Source: Anaerobacillus alkaliphilus
GTDB lineage: Bacteria; Bacillota; Bacilli; Bacillales; Anaerobacillaceae
Reading direction: 5' to 3'
Length of the DNA: 64,000 nt
Assembly: GCF_004116265.1 (NCBI RefSeq)
Contig: NZ_QOUX01000045.1
Coordinates: 145,348-209,347, forward strand
Shown here: positions 35,487 to 45,153 of the stretch, one piece after another
Layout of the letters: every line of letters starts with the position of its first letter
How positions within the stretch are numbered: the stretch's first letter is position 1
Notes under the pieces: model-generated
Database searches by the model: none
Seen by the model: only the letters and a program-made list of their open reading frames with translations
Told to the model about the DNA's origin: nothing
Program-made: the position numbers and the translations under genes

Positions 35487-37682
35487 ATGCAAGTAAACAA
35501 TCAGGCAATAACAAGCCAAATGATGACCCATGACAAACCCCTTGAACTAAAGCAAGGTGAGATATATAGAGCAACAATTAAAGAACGAACTTCAGATAAC
35601 GAAGCAACTCTTCAAATTCGTGGTAGAGAAATCTCTGTGAAGTTTGAAGGTAGAATTCCTTCAGAGGATCGAGTTACTGTTCAAATAAATCATCAATCGG
35701 AACGACAAGTACAGGTAAAGGTAATTTCAGAAGGATCAAGAGTAGAAACGGGAACCGTAAACAGACAAACAGAGGTAGCAAATACTCAGCAAGCATTGCG
35801 AAGTCTTGGTGTAACAAATCCTTCTAAAGAACTTCAGCAGGCTGCTCAAATTATTCTAGATAAAGGAATTCCTTTAAATAAGGAATCAGTTCAGGACTTG
35901 CGCAACTTTATCGAAAAGGAAAAAGGCACAATTGAACAGCGGCTCAATACAGTTCAGGCAATTGCCAATAAACGTTTAGAAGTGACGACAAATCATTTAC
36001 GCTCAGTTAACGAGGCTTTAAACGGTAGACCTCTAAATGAGGTTCTAACAAATATTGCGAAAGAATTAGATCCAAATTTTCAAGTGAAGAGTTCCCAAGC
36101 GGAAGTACGTCTTGAGAGACCAGTAAGTGAGCATGTGCGTGAGGTGCGCGAACAAGTGCAACGAGAGGCAAATGTTCAGAGAGCTGTTGAGCAAGTGAGG
36201 AATGAGTTCATATCTATCAATCGTCCTCAGGGAGAATTAAAACCTTCAGACCAACTAAAGCAAATGCAAGGAACGGTTCAAAAGGAGAGTGATTTCCAAA
36301 AGGCTGTTACGCTCCTTAATAATCAAATTGAGAAAAGTCTATTTGAACAACCAATAAAGGATCTTTTACAAAAGTCGATCTCAGAGGCCGCAAATTTACA
36401 GAGTGCTGGTAGAGAACTTGCTGCTAGACAACTATTAATGAAAACCTTCGCTGGTGTAGAACCGCAAGTCAATAAAATGGATGCGCAAGTTCAATCAGAA
36501 GTTCAACAGTATCTAATCAATGAAAACTTTCAAACTCAACAATTAAGTAGTAAAGACTTTTTAGTTAGAGCTGTAACAGAAAAGTTAGCAAATGCTCAGA
36601 GTGAATTCAAAAATCTTCAACGAGAGATTTCACGTAATTTGGATAATATCCAACGTTTAAATGAGGCTTTTAAGAGTCAGGCTATTAGTCAAGTGAAACC
36701 ACTATTAGAAACAACTATTAAGAAGCTTGATTATGCAATTTTAAAAAGTGAAATGATGCTACTAACTGATATGAGTACTGAAAAAAAGTTAATGCTAGCG
36801 AGCGGTCAACTAGCTGATGCGAAGAGATTATTAAGTAAGGGCAATTATTCTGAAGCAAATAAAATAGTTCAAGAGGTTAAAAGTCTAATTGAAAAGTTAG
36901 AATTTAAACCTTCGGAATCTAAAGTTCAACACTTTATTACAAAAGAGGAACTTAGCTTTACTTCTCGAAATGGTTCTCATTTACTACTTCAGCAATATGA
37001 TGAAATGACACGAAGAACAGCTATTCAGGAACCCTCTGCTCGTCAAGCTTTTGAAATGGTTCGTGGTTTGGGACTGAACAGAGATAGCGAAATAGCACAA
37101 GTTTTAGCTTCTGGAAAACAGAGTCAAGGTGATGGGGAACCCAATCCCAATATGAAACAAGCACTTCTGCAGGTTATGAAGTTGGAAGAAGAGCAAGGTC
37201 GTGTTTCTCAACAAACCACTCAAGCCCTTGCTAACATAACAGGACAACAATTACTTAGCAAATCCGATAATAATAATCTACAAAGTATGTTTTTAAATTT
37301 ACCAATCCTATTGCAGGATGAAGTTAAAAACTTACAGGTGTTTGTAAATTCCCGGAACGAAGGTCAGCATGTAGATTGGGAAAATTGTAATCTCTATTTT
37401 CTAATTGAGACCAAAAAACTAGGTGAAGTAGGTATTTTAGTTTCAGCAACGGACCGTAACCTATCTCTGACTATTAAAAATGACAAACCTTTCTTTAAGG
37501 AAAGAATTGAGCCGTTGGCAGATGTATGTAAAGAAAAATTAAAAGAGGTGGGCTATAATATCACAAGTCTTAACTTTACTAAGCTAAAACATATACAACG
37601 TTCTCAAGATGAAAAGACTAATGAGCAGTCAGAAAGAATGACACCTACCTTTACAGAGAAAGGATTCGATTTCAAAATATGA
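35487..37682 (+). CDS. FliK-like protein (YlqG type)
   Basis: A 731-residue, glutamine- and charge-rich protein. The N-terminus is a small OB-like region (YRATIKERTSDNEATLQIRG), and the middle (150-550) is long helices. The C-terminal domain at 600-715 (NCNLYFLIETKKLGEVGILV and RIEPLADVCKEKLKEVGYNI) resembles the flagellar hook-length control FliK C-domain. The next gene encodes an FlhB-tail protein, the pairing found for B. subtilis ylqG-ylqH. A role in setting hook length or export switching is inferred. Confidence 0.7.
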   Translation: MQVNNQAITSQMMTHDKPLELKQGEIYRATIKERTSDNEATLQIRGREISVKFEGRIPSEDRVTVQINHQSERQVQVKVISEGSRVETGTVNRQTEVANTQQALRSLGVTNPSKELQQAAQIILDKGIPLNKESVQDLRNFIEKEKGTIEQRLNTVQAIANKRLEVTTNHLRSVNEALNGRPLNEVLTNIAKELDPNFQVKSSQAEVRLERPVSEHVREVREQVQREANVQRAVEQVRNEFISINRPQGELKPSDQLKQMQGTVQKESDFQKAVTLLNNQIEKSLFEQPIKDLLQKSISEAANLQSAGRELAARQLLMKTFAGVEPQVNKMDAQVQSEVQQYLINENFQTQQLSSKDFLVRAVTEKLANAQSEFKNLQREISRNLDNIQRLNEAFKSQAISQVKPLLETTIKKLDYAILKSEMMLLTDMSTEKKLMLASGQLADAKRLLSKGNYSEANKIVQEVKSLIEKLEFKPSESKVQHFITKEELSFTSRNGSHLLLQQYDEMTRRTAIQEPSARQAFEMVRGLGLNRDSEIAQVLASGKQSQGDGEPNPNMKQALLQVMKLEEEQGRVSQQTTQALANITGQQLLSKSDNNNLQSMFLNLPILLQDEVKNLQVFVNSRNEGQHVDWENCNLYFLIETKKLGEVGILVSATDRNLSLTIKNDKPFFKERIEPLADVCKEKLKEVGYNITSLNFTKLKHIQRSQDEKTNEQSERMTPTFTEKGFDFKI

Positions 37683-37978
37683 TGATTTCAAAGCACTTTA
37701 ATCATAAGCAAAGAAAGATCGTCAATGGTCCAACAGCTGCGGTCATTCGCTACGATGATAGCTCTGATAAAGGACCACAAGTTGTTGCACATGGAAAGGG
37801 TCATGTGGCAAATCAAATCATTGAACTGGCTAAGAAAAATAATATCCATATGCAAGAAGACCCTATGCTAGTTGAAAATTTAATAGATATGGATTTAGGA
37901 GATAATATTCCTCCCCAACTTTATGCAGTGATGGCAGAAATATTATTATTAATAGAGCAAATGGAGAAAAAATATTAA
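37679..37978 (+). CDS. ylqH: FlhB cytoplasmic-domain-like protein (YlqH type)
   Basis: The 99-residue protein matches the FlhB/EscU cytoplasmic domain: KGPQVVAHGKGHVANQIIEL, then DPMLVENLIDMDLGDNIP and the PPQLYAVMAEILLL helix. The NPTH autocleavage motif of FlhB is replaced by NGPT, so it is not expected to self-cleave. It overlaps the FliK-like gene by four bases. Confidence 0.8.
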   Translation: MMISKHFNHKQRKIVNGPTAAVIRYDDSSDKGPQVVAHGKGHVANQIIELAKKNNIHMQEDPMLVENLIDMDLGDNIPPQLYAVMAEILLLIEQMEKKY

Positions 37979-38002
37979 ACTTCGACATTTTATGGCCGAT
38001 AA
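37976..38002 (+). promoter_or_regulatory. Sigma-D promoter of fliS-hag
   Basis: TAAA (37976-37979), exactly 15 bases, GCCGATAA (37995-38002): one change from the sigma-D consensus GCCGATAT, 41 bp before the fliS-like start. It overlaps the stop region of ylqH. Confidence 0.88.
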
Positions 38003-38041
38003 AAGATTAGAAGACGAACATATAGGTTGGGAGGATTATAA

Positions 38042-38464
38042 GTGACACTTATAACAAAAGAAGCACTTCATAAAAAGTCTCCACAAGAACTTACAGCTCT
38101 GCTTTACGAAGCTTGCATTAATAATCTTGAAGAGGCCAAAGCAGCTATTTTGAACAAAAATTATATATTAGCAAATCAAAAACTAAAAAAATCTAACGAT
38201 ATACTAGAACGTTTAGGTGCAGGTTTAAACTATGAAGCTGGTATCATTGCAGATCAGTTAGAACTAGTGTATAACTATATTTCCGACAAACTTGTTGAAG
38301 CTAATTACAATAAAGATGTTAGTATTATAGACGAAACGTTAAAGTTATTAATTGAAATCTCATCTTCATGGCATCAGGCTATGAGGAATAATAAAGATAC
38401 ACAACCTAAAACAATGAAGCGAAAAACAATAGCTTACGAGCAAACAGCTATTTATGATAATTAA
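38042..38464 (+). CDS. fliS: Flagellin export chaperone FliS
   Basis: The 140-residue helical protein has the FliS four-helix features SPQELTALLYEACINNLEEA and QLELVYNYISDKLVEANYNKD. It keeps flagellin unfolded for export. The start is GTG after TTGGGAGGATTATAA. It is placed directly upstream of the flagellin gene and shares a sigma-D promoter. Confidence 0.88.
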   Translation: MTLITKEALHKKSPQELTALLYEACINNLEEAKAAILNKNYILANQKLKKSNDILERLGAGLNYEAGIIADQLELVYNYISDKLVEANYNKDVSIIDETLKLLIEISSSWHQAMRNNKDTQPKTMKRKTIAYEQTAIYDN

Positions 38465-38484
38465 AGAAAAAAGGAGTTTTAAAA

Positions 38485-40368
38485 TTGAAAATTAATAACA
38501 ATATCCAGGCATTAAATGCATACCGTAACTTAACTGCAAATCAGTTTTCAACATCAAAAAATTTAGAAAGACTTTCTTCAGGTTTACGTATTAACCGTGC
38601 AGCAGATGACGCAGCTGGTCTAGCAATTTCTGAAAAAATGCGTTCTCAAATTCGTGGTTTACAAATGGCAGAAAGAAATGCCCTAGATGCGGTCTCATTA
38701 ATACAAACAGCTGAAGGAGCATTAAACGAAACACATGCTATACTCCAACGTATGCGAGAGCTTTCTGTACAAGCGGCTAACGATACAAATACAGAAGATG
38801 ATCGTAAAGAAATTCAAAACGAAATTAAGCAATTAAAAGACGAGTTAAATCGAATCGGTAAAGAAACTGAGTTTAACACACAAAAGCTTATTGATGGCTC
38901 ACAAGGTGTGAAAAAGACAAGTGCTGAATTGACAGGTGGAGTAAAGGTTAATTTTGTTCAGTCAGTTGCAATTACTGATAATGTTGAGACAAAAAACAAT
39001 TCATTTGTTTTAACATTAGCCGATGGAGCAAATACTATGAATTTATCCGTAAATGTTTCTGAAGGGATTTTCACAAATCCAGTCGAACTAACAGTGGCTG
39101 TTGAAAATGCTATTAAACAAGCTGCAGAAGCTTTTGATAGTGCTAATGGGGGAAGTATAGCAGCAGCAGCAGTAGCTGATTTGAAACTAAATTTTCAAGT
39201 AGAAACTAATGAAACATCACCTGCTTACGGACAAATAAAATATAGCTTTACTAACTCGAACACTACCTATGATATGAAATTTGATGGTGCAACAAATGCT
39301 GATAATGATATTTTTAATAAGTTTTTAGGTTTTGGTACTTCTACACTAACGGTAGCTAAGCAAACCGGTCTTGATCCTGTTGTAATAGTTGCTGCATCAT
39401 TCTCAATAGATAACAATAATAACCCTAATAAATTCAATGATTTTTCTGTAAAACTAGAAGATGGGATTAACCCTGGTGCAAACCAAAACAATGAATTAAA
39501 AATGACAATTGATGGACTAACGGTAACTGGTTATGTTCCAGAAGGAAACTATGATAATGCTACTGACCTAGCAAAGGCAACTTATAATGCAATATTAGGT
39601 ATCGACACAACAAACCCTACATGGTCCTCATTTGCATCAAATCCGACGAGTGCTGAATGGAATAGTCTAGTAAATAATTCGTCTGATGGACTTATTTCTT
39701 CTGTTAATGCTCTTTCTGATGACCAATTAAAAGATAAAGGTTATAACGGTCAATCTGATGACATGAAAGCAGCTTACTTTAAGGACCTAGTTGGTTTAAA
39801 AACTGATGGAACGACTCAACTTAAAGTTGAGTTTAATACCGATGGTAAGCTAGAGATTTTTGGACCAGCGGAAATGAAGTTCGACGAATCTTCACAGGTT
39901 GCTAACTCATTAGGTATGACTAGAGTAAATGCTGATATTAAAAATGCTGGACTAAGTATGCAAATTGGTTCAAATAGTAATCAAACATTAGTAATTGATA
40001 TTGGTGATATGCGTGCTACTGCTTTGGGTGCAACTGAGATTAATGGAAAAAATCTTTTTGTTAACGACATTGACGTAACATCTCATGAAGGTGCACAGAA
40101 TGCTATGAAAGTTTTAGATAACGCTATTCAACAAGTGTCATCAGAACGTTCTAAATTAGGGGCGTTCCAAAACCGATTAGAACACACAATTAATAACTTG
40201 CAGGTTACTCGTGAAAACCTAACTTCTTCTGAATCTCGTATTCGTGACGCTGATATGGCTCTTGAAATGACGAATTTTACAAAGAATAACATCTTAAACC
40301 AAGCTGGTACTGCCATGCTTGCACAAGCAAACCAATTGCCACAAGGTGTTCTTCAATTATTACAATAA
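38485..40368 (+). CDS. hag: Long flagellin
   Basis: The 627-residue flagellin starts at TTG after AAAAAGGAGTTTTAAAA. The N-terminal D0/D1 region (residues 1-140: INNNIQALNAYRNL, SGLRINRAADDAAGLAISE) and C-terminal D1/D0 region (from about 525: NRLEHTINNLQVTRENLTSS, NQLPQGVLQLLQ) are intact. A central insert of about 385 residues forms surface domains. B. subtilis Hag is 304 residues, so this is twice as long. The insert is rich in Asn, Asp and Thr and has low lysine, a typical variable D2/D3 pattern. Confidence 0.96.
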   Translation: MKINNNIQALNAYRNLTANQFSTSKNLERLSSGLRINRAADDAAGLAISEKMRSQIRGLQMAERNALDAVSLIQTAEGALNETHAILQRMRELSVQAANDTNTEDDRKEIQNEIKQLKDELNRIGKETEFNTQKLIDGSQGVKKTSAELTGGVKVNFVQSVAITDNVETKNNSFVLTLADGANTMNLSVNVSEGIFTNPVELTVAVENAIKQAAEAFDSANGGSIAAAAVADLKLNFQVETNETSPAYGQIKYSFTNSNTTYDMKFDGATNADNDIFNKFLGFGTSTLTVAKQTGLDPVVIVAASFSIDNNNNPNKFNDFSVKLEDGINPGANQNNELKMTIDGLTVTGYVPEGNYDNATDLAKATYNAILGIDTTNPTWSSFASNPTSAEWNSLVNNSSDGLISSVNALSDDQLKDKGYNGQSDDMKAAYFKDLVGLKTDGTTQLKVEFNTDGKLEIFGPAEMKFDESSQVANSLGMTRVNADIKNAGLSMQIGSNSNQTLVIDIGDMRATALGATEINGKNLFVNDIDVTSHEGAQNAMKVLDNAIQQVSSERSKLGAFQNRLEHTINNLQVTRENLTSSESRIRDADMALEMTNFTKNNILNQAGTAMLAQANQLPQGVLQLLQ

Positions 40369-40379
40369 TCACTTTCAAG

Positions 40380-40411
40380 GAGGTAAGATCAAACCGATCT
40401 TACCTCTTTTT
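40380..40411 (+). terminator. Terminator after hag
   Basis: GAGGTAAGATC and GATCTTACCTC, 11-bp perfect stem with 5-base loop, then Ts. Confidence 0.93.
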
Positions 40412-40488
40412 ACATAAAATATATTGATTAAGCCATGTACTATCTATGATATAATCATTCTATAAACTAAGCTAAAAGTGGTGAAAAA

Positions 40489-40926
40489 ATGGACGTACAA
40501 AGAATTGGACGGACAAGTTTAAATAAAGCAGATATAAAAAAGACTGGTCCACAGGCTAGTATTTCTTTCACAGAAATAATGCAAAAAGGTCGAGATGAGC
40601 AAGCATATGCTAAGCTTGATAAATTAATGCAAGATATTGAAGATCAAGGGAAGTTGCTTGCAGATACCCGTACGGTAGACGAGCTGCGTAAATATAAGGC
40701 TCTTGTAAAGGAGTTTATGGAGGATGCTGTTAAGTTAGGTCTTAGTCTTGAGGAACGACGTGGTTTTAACCGTCGTGGTCGTACAAAAATCTACAAGATA
40801 GTTAAAGAAGTTGATCGTAAACTACTGGACTTAACAGATGCTGTACTTAAAAAAGAAAAAAGTGGTCTGGAAATTCTTGATATGGTAGGAGAAATTAAAG
40901 GTCTGATTGTTAACGTTTATGCATAA
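40489..40926 (+). CDS. yaaR: YaaR-family protein (DUF327)
   Basis: The 145-residue soluble protein carries the DUF327 features ISFTEIMQKGRDE, VDELRKYKALVKEFMEDAV and GRTKIYKIVKEVDRKL. Function is unknown. In B. subtilis yaaR is elsewhere; here it sits after hag. Ends at a bidirectional terminator. Confidence 0.88.
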   Translation: MDVQRIGRTSLNKADIKKTGPQASISFTEIMQKGRDEQAYAKLDKLMQDIEDQGKLLADTRTVDELRKYKALVKEFMEDAVKLGLSLEERRGFNRRGRTKIYKIVKEVDRKLLDLTDAVLKKEKSGLEILDMVGEIKGLIVNVYA

Positions 40927-40930
40927 TGAT

Positions 40931-40958
40931 AAAACCCGTAGCTTATAGCACGGGTTTT
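40931..40958. terminator. Bidirectional terminator between yaaR and the DUF4236 gene
   Basis: AAAACCCGT and ACGGGTTTT stem with A and T runs on both sides. Confidence 0.85.
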
Positions 40959-40963
40959 AATCA

Positions 40964-42196
40964 TTATTTCACAGGTTCATACGGAGTTATCTCTCTAAAT
41001 ATATACGTCTTCGTTGCATTCATAATCGGTTCAAAATTGTCAAAGGCTGTAATCGGATGAACTTCTAGAAAATTCAAAGAGTAAAACACTCCCTTATCCA
41101 CCTTCAAGCTATAAATATATTGATCGTCTAAGTGTCCAGTTGCTTTATTGGTAACTTGAGTGTAACCCGAAATAATAATTGTTTTGCATGTTGGGAGAAG
41201 TGAAAAGACGTAAGAACATAAATAAAGGGCTGTTCCACCCACCATCATTGCATAATTTTCACGAAGTTCTCTTTGAGACTTTTTATGTATTTTTAGCTTT
41301 CCCGACCTTAGAATTTCTGCTGTTGTTAGTGGAATTTCTTCTAGTTGTGGTAAATCGACATCTAAATAAACAGTTTCAGCAGCTAAGATGTCATATGATA
41401 CGTTTGTTTCTAAAGGGAAATCCAATTCAGACAGGAAGTATTCAAGCCACTGTCCCATTGCTGATAGGTCTCCGGTAATAACCTTCTCAACTTGTACAAG
41501 TCGTTGCCGTTTCTGTTCTTCATGTTCTGCCAGTGCTTGTTCAAACTGCTTTAATTCTAGTTGAAATTGGATTTCTGCCTCATGATTTACTTTCTCTGTA
41601 AATGCTTTTCTCCGAGTGGGTAGAAGTAATCGAAGTTTCTCATAAAAATTTAAGCCTTCTTCAAATTCGACCCTTAATTCCTCGGTTATTTCGATCTTAT
41701 TAGGTTTGGTTAGTTCAAATGGTACTGTATTGGCTGCAAGCTCATTTAACTCTTTTGGAGAACGTTCTGGTAAAATATCTTTATGAAGATGTAAAAGTTT
41801 CGTTGTTTGCAAGTTAATCTTTTTTTCTTTATGTTCATACATTAATTGAATATCATCAGCATATTCGCGTTTAATTTCACGTTCAATCTCAGGAGCTAAC
41901 AATTGATCGTTTTCATCGACAAATAGTAATGTATGATTTTTTTTGTTATATTTCAAAGAAACAGTCTTTGGCATGTTTTTCGTATCATTCTCGTACCAGG
42001 TATTTGCTGAAGGCTTATCAAGCCTAGATCGATAGGAGAGGCCACTCCCGGGTAACCCAAGATTGCCATAGAGTCCTCGTCGGCCAAGCGTTACCGATAC
42101 ACCTCGTTTGCCAAAAGAGGTACTTACACCTCGTTTGCTTATATTTAAACGTAGCCCTGGAGCTACTCTGACTCGTTTTTGAAAGCGAAAAGCCAT
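40964..42196 (-). CDS. DUF4236 domain protein
   Basis: A 410-residue protein. Residues 1-55 form the glycine- and arginine-rich DUF4236 domain (FGKRGVSVTLGRRGLYGNLG). Residues 60-230 are charged and helical (KQFEQALAEHEEQKRQRLVQ), and the C-terminal 170 residues have no recognised family. Function is unknown. The ATG at 42196 follows CTAGGAGTGTCAAAC; a GTG three codons earlier lies inside that site. It is the only gene in this stretch on the minus strand. Confidence 0.8.
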   Translation of the reverse strand: MAFRFQKRVRVAPGLRLNISKRGVSTSFGKRGVSVTLGRRGLYGNLGLPGSGLSYRSRLDKPSANTWYENDTKNMPKTVSLKYNKKNHTLLFVDENDQLLAPEIEREIKREYADDIQLMYEHKEKKINLQTTKLLHLHKDILPERSPKELNELAANTVPFELTKPNKIEITEELRVEFEEGLNFYEKLRLLLPTRRKAFTEKVNHEAEIQFQLELKQFEQALAEHEEQKRQRLVQVEKVITGDLSAMGQWLEYFLSELDFPLETNVSYDILAAETVYLDVDLPQLEEIPLTTAEILRSGKLKIHKKSQRELRENYAMMVGGTALYLCSYVFSLLPTCKTIIISGYTQVTNKATGHLDDQYIYSLKVDKGVFYSLNFLEVHPITAFDNFEPIMNATKTYIFREITPYEPVK

Positions 42197-42301
42197 GTTT
42201 GACACTCCTAGTTTTGTAATCCTCTATATCGTACTAAACTTTTACACATTTATAAAGGCAAATTTCACAATTTATCCATAAAGTTAGGTGGGGTGATAGT
42301 A

Positions 42302-42730
42302 TTGTTTAAAGGAAACTTTAGTTTTAGAACTTATTTATCAACAAAAAGTGAAAAAACATGGGAATTTTTTAATGACATTAACAATTTAGTCAAAATTACC
42401 TCCTATCCCAAGGTAAATATCTTGAAACATGAGGGCACAAGGGAAGGGAGCAAAACTGAACTTCAATTGGATTTTCTGCTTTTTAAGAAAAACTGGGAAT
42501 TAACCTATATTGAAGTAAAAGAAGGTCAGTATTTTATTGATAGAAGTAGCACCTTACCTTTTCCTTTTAAAAGGTGGGAACACAGACATTCGTTCCAAAG
42601 TTTTGACGAAGGAACACTAATGATTGATGATGTAGAGTTTGAATCTTATTTGCCTAGCAGTTTAGCTAAAATAATACTCTATATTATGTTTAAGTCAAGA
42701 CAAAATACAATAAAAAAACACCTTACTTAA
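42302..42730 (+). CDS. SRPBCC-fold (START-like) protein
   Basis: About 142 residues of the SRPBCC/polyketide-cyclase type: FRTYLSTKSEKTWEFFNDIN, the EVKEGQYFID strand and the long C-terminal helix LPSSLAKIILYIMFKSRQN. Such proteins bind hydrophobic ligands; the ligand is unknown. Start TTG 42302 fits the GGTGGGGTGATAGTA site; GTG 42293 would add three residues and lies too close to the ribosome site. Confidence 0.75.
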   Translation: MFKGNFSFRTYLSTKSEKTWEFFNDINNLVKITSYPKVNILKHEGTREGSKTELQLDFLLFKKNWELTYIEVKEGQYFIDRSSTLPFPFKRWEHRHSFQSFDEGTLMIDDVEFESYLPSSLAKIILYIMFKSRQNTIKKHLT

Positions 42731-42740
42731 AGGTGTTTTT
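42714..42740. terminator. Bidirectional terminator before namA
   Basis: AAAAACACCTT and AAGGTGTTTTT stem, with T runs on both strands. Confidence 0.85.
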
Positions 42741-42749
42741 CCTATTTAA

Positions 42750-43766
42750 TTACCAGCCCCGCTCGTAAGCTTTAGGTGCTTCTAAATCAATATTTAGTTC
42801 TTTAGCAAATGTTCTTGGTAAGTATGGGTCTCTTAAAAATGGTCTAGCAATGAAGATCAAATCGGCACGTTCATTACGGAGAATTTCTTCAGCTTGTGTT
42901 CCCGTCGTAATTAATCCAACAGCTCCAGTTGCTATATCAGCCTGTTGGCGAATTGTTTCAGCATAGCGTACTTGGTAGCCAGGGAAAGCGTCGATTGCAG
43001 CTGGTACGACTGCTCCAGAACTACAATCGATGAGGTCAACTCCCTGTACCTTCATTTTCTTTCCGTACTCTACGAAAACATCTAGACTATTTCCCTCAGC
43101 GGCATATTCATTGGCTGAAATACGTACCAAAAGTGGACCGTCCCAAACAGTATTGATGTTGTCGATTACTTGTCTTAATAGTTCATAACGTTTTTCTTCA
43201 CTGCCACCAAAGGCATCTTGACGTTTATTGGTTAATGGCGATAAAAACTCATTCAGCAAATATCCATGAGCAGCATGGATTTCAATGACGTCAAAGCCAG
43301 CTTTTTTCGCACGCTCTGCCCCTTTTTTGAACGCGTCAATTGTTTCTTCAATTTGGCTAACGCTCATTTCTTCTGGAATTTTCATCGTTGCGTTAAATGG
43401 AATAGCTGAAGGTGCTACAATCGCTCCTTCGACCATGGCTTTTCTACCAGCATGAGCCAATTGAATGCCAATTTTTCCGCCTAATGCATGAACGTGGTCT
43501 ACGATTTTTTTTAATCCTTCAATATGTGTATCATCCCATATTCCTAGATCATTTTCAGAAATTCTTCCTTGCGGAGTAACTGCGGTTGCTTCAATAATGA
43601 TTAAACCAACCTGACCAATCGCTCGACTTCCATAATGGGTTATATGCCAATCTGTCACATATCCTTGTTTATTATCTGCCATATACATACACATGGGTGC
43701 CATGACAAGGCGGTTTTTTAATGTTAAATTTTTTATATGATAAGGTGAAAATAATTGTGATGACAT
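42750..43766 (-). CDS. namA: NADPH dehydrogenase NamA (YqjM, old yellow enzyme)
   Basis: The 338-residue FMN ene-reductase has the same length as B. subtilis YqjM. C26 in PMCMY is the redox-tuning cysteine. IHAAHGYLL gives the substrate-binding histidine pair, and the terminal YERGW gives R336, which reaches into the neighbour's active site. It reduces activated C=C bonds and is induced by xenobiotics in B. subtilis. The ATG follows AAAAGGAGGTTCCTTT; a longer frame to 43796 is not supported. Confidence 0.96.
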   Translation of the reverse strand: MSSQLFSPYHIKNLTLKNRLVMAPMCMYMADNKQGYVTDWHITHYGSRAIGQVGLIIIEATAVTPQGRISENDLGIWDDTHIEGLKKIVDHVHALGGKIGIQLAHAGRKAMVEGAIVAPSAIPFNATMKIPEEMSVSQIEETIDAFKKGAERAKKAGFDVIEIHAAHGYLLNEFLSPLTNKRQDAFGGSEEKRYELLRQVIDNINTVWDGPLLVRISANEYAAEGNSLDVFVEYGKKMKVQGVDLIDCSSGAVVPAAIDAFPGYQVRYAETIRQQADIATGAVGLITTGTQAEEILRNERADLIFIARPFLRDPYLPRTFAKELNIDLEAPKAYERGW

Positions 43767-43883
43767 AAAGGAACCTCCTTTTATTTCGGTTAACAAAATA
43801 TTACCATAAACTAACGTTACTCACTAATGAAAACAATTACTTTTATCCATACTATAAAAAAGGTTTTAAAAGGGGTTGTTACT

Positions 43884-44252
43884 ATGCACCATGTCAAACC
43901 AATTCTTATAAAGTTTATCGTTTATAGCATTTTACTCTCACTTGTCTTACTTTTTTATGGCTTTTCTATACCGGCAGTATTACTACTTTCAGCCTTACTA
44001 TCTGTCATTACATATTTCTTAGGGGATGTATTCGTCCTTCCACTAAAAGGAAACTTTGTTGCTACGATTGTTGATGGCGGAACTATTTTTTTAGGTGTTT
44101 TAATTTGGATTGTACCATATTATGGTCTTTATTTTTCAACGCTTGCTAGTGCGTTATTTGTTGCCTTTGTAGTGTCTGTCAGCGAGTGGTTTTTGCATAT
44201 TTATGTGATAGGCAGAGTCGATCGAGAAGATCGTGAGCCAGTTTACGATTAA
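43884..44252 (+). CDS. DUF2512 membrane protein (YndM type)
   Basis: A 122-residue protein with four membrane segments and the conserved ITYFLGDVFVLP and VDGGTIFLGVLIW segments of DUF2512/YndM. Function unknown. The ATG at 43884 follows AAAAGGGGTTGTTACT; the upstream frame from 43827 lacks a ribosome site. Confidence 0.85.
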   Translation: MHHVKPILIKFIVYSILLSLVLLFYGFSIPAVLLLSALLSVITYFLGDVFVLPLKGNFVATIVDGGTIFLGVLIWIVPYYGLYFSTLASALFVAFVVSVSEWFLHIYVIGRVDREDREPVYD

Positions 44253-44261
44253 GAAATAGAA

Positions 44262-44287
44262 AAAGAAGGCTCAACCGAGCCTTCTTT
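44262..44287. terminator. Bidirectional terminator between the DUF2512 gene and darB
   Basis: AAAGAAGGCTC and GAGCCTTCTTT stem. Confidence 0.85.
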
Positions 44288-44732
44288 ACTTCTTTTGAAA
44301 CATTTCTTGATTTAAGTAAACCAATAAGGACCGTCTAGTTAAGAGCCCTTTTAGTATACCGTTGTCATCGGTCATACAAATAAATGGATTGTTAATAGAG
44401 AGTGCTAACGCTTTAGAAAATGTCTCTGATAATTTCATTGTGGCTACCTTTTCTTCCATGACGTCTGCTACTTTAAAGTTGTGAAGTCGATCTAGTTCAA
44501 TTCGTTCAAGGCCAAGAATGGAGTCTAAGATAAGGGATTTACTAATGACACCATTTAGCTTTGTTTCCTTGTCTAAAACAGGAATAGCTGTGTAGCCAGA
44601 TTTCACTAGAACTAACAATGCATGCTCTAAGCTATTATTTTGTTGCACATGGGCAACTCTTTCAATGGGTATCATTAAACTTCTAATTTTTTCGTCTAAA
44701 AAGGTACAATTTTTTAATGTTTCTTGAATCAT
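44286..44732 (-). CDS. darB: CBS-domain c-di-AMP-binding protein DarB (CbpB)
   Basis: The 148-residue protein has two tandem CBS motifs. The signature VAHVQQNNSLEHALLVLVKS, GYTAIPVLDKETKLNGVI and ILGLERIELDRL closely match B. subtilis DarB/YkuL (147 residues). DarB binds c-di-AMP and, when free, activates RelA. The match is family-level and strong. Confidence 0.92.
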   Translation of the reverse strand: MIQETLKNCTFLDEKIRSLMIPIERVAHVQQNNSLEHALLVLVKSGYTAIPVLDKETKLNGVISKSLILDSILGLERIELDRLHNFKVADVMEEKVATMKLSETFSKALALSINNPFICMTDDNGILKGLLTRRSLLVYLNQEMFQKK

Positions 44733-44886
44733 GTTATCACGTTCTTTTCGCTAGAATTGTAAAATAAACATTCTACCTTCTAATACTAGGAGCCAATAAA
44801 TTATTTGTCAACTGGAAGCACTTTCAAAAAAGCGGAGAATAATTGAAATAAGTATTGGACAGAATTTTATACGTGGGGGTGATACA

Positions 44887-45123
44887 ATGCATTCAAAACA
44901 GACAGTAAAGTATGTTTGTCAAAAATATCCTTCTGGTAATTGTTATTACTTTAAGCAGGAAATTATTACTCATGACTGTTGGGATAATCTAAATTCTTTA
45001 GCCTGGTCAGCACCGAGACCAATAACTGAAGAAACATTTTTAAGACAGAAGCAAAATGGTTATAAGACAGAAATTAATTACATTACGAAACCACCAGCCA
45101 AAATTTATCAACTACATAAATGA
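44887..45123 (+). CDS. Small protein of unknown function
   Basis: A 78-residue soluble protein behind GTGGGGGTGATACA. It has three cysteines (VCQKYPSGNC, THDC), many aromatic residues and a C-terminal NYITKPPAKIYQLHK tail. I recognise no family. It has its own terminator. Confidence 0.65.
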   Translation: MHSKQTVKYVCQKYPSGNCYYFKQEIITHDCWDNLNSLAWSAPRPITEETFLRQKQNGYKTEINYITKPPAKIYQLHK

Positions 45124-45153
45124 AAATCCCTCAGAATGGTTGAGGGATTTTTT
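45123..45153. terminator. Bidirectional terminator after the small protein and the GNAT remnant
   Basis: AAATCCCTCA and TGAGGGATTT stem with T6 on the plus strand. Confidence 0.85.
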
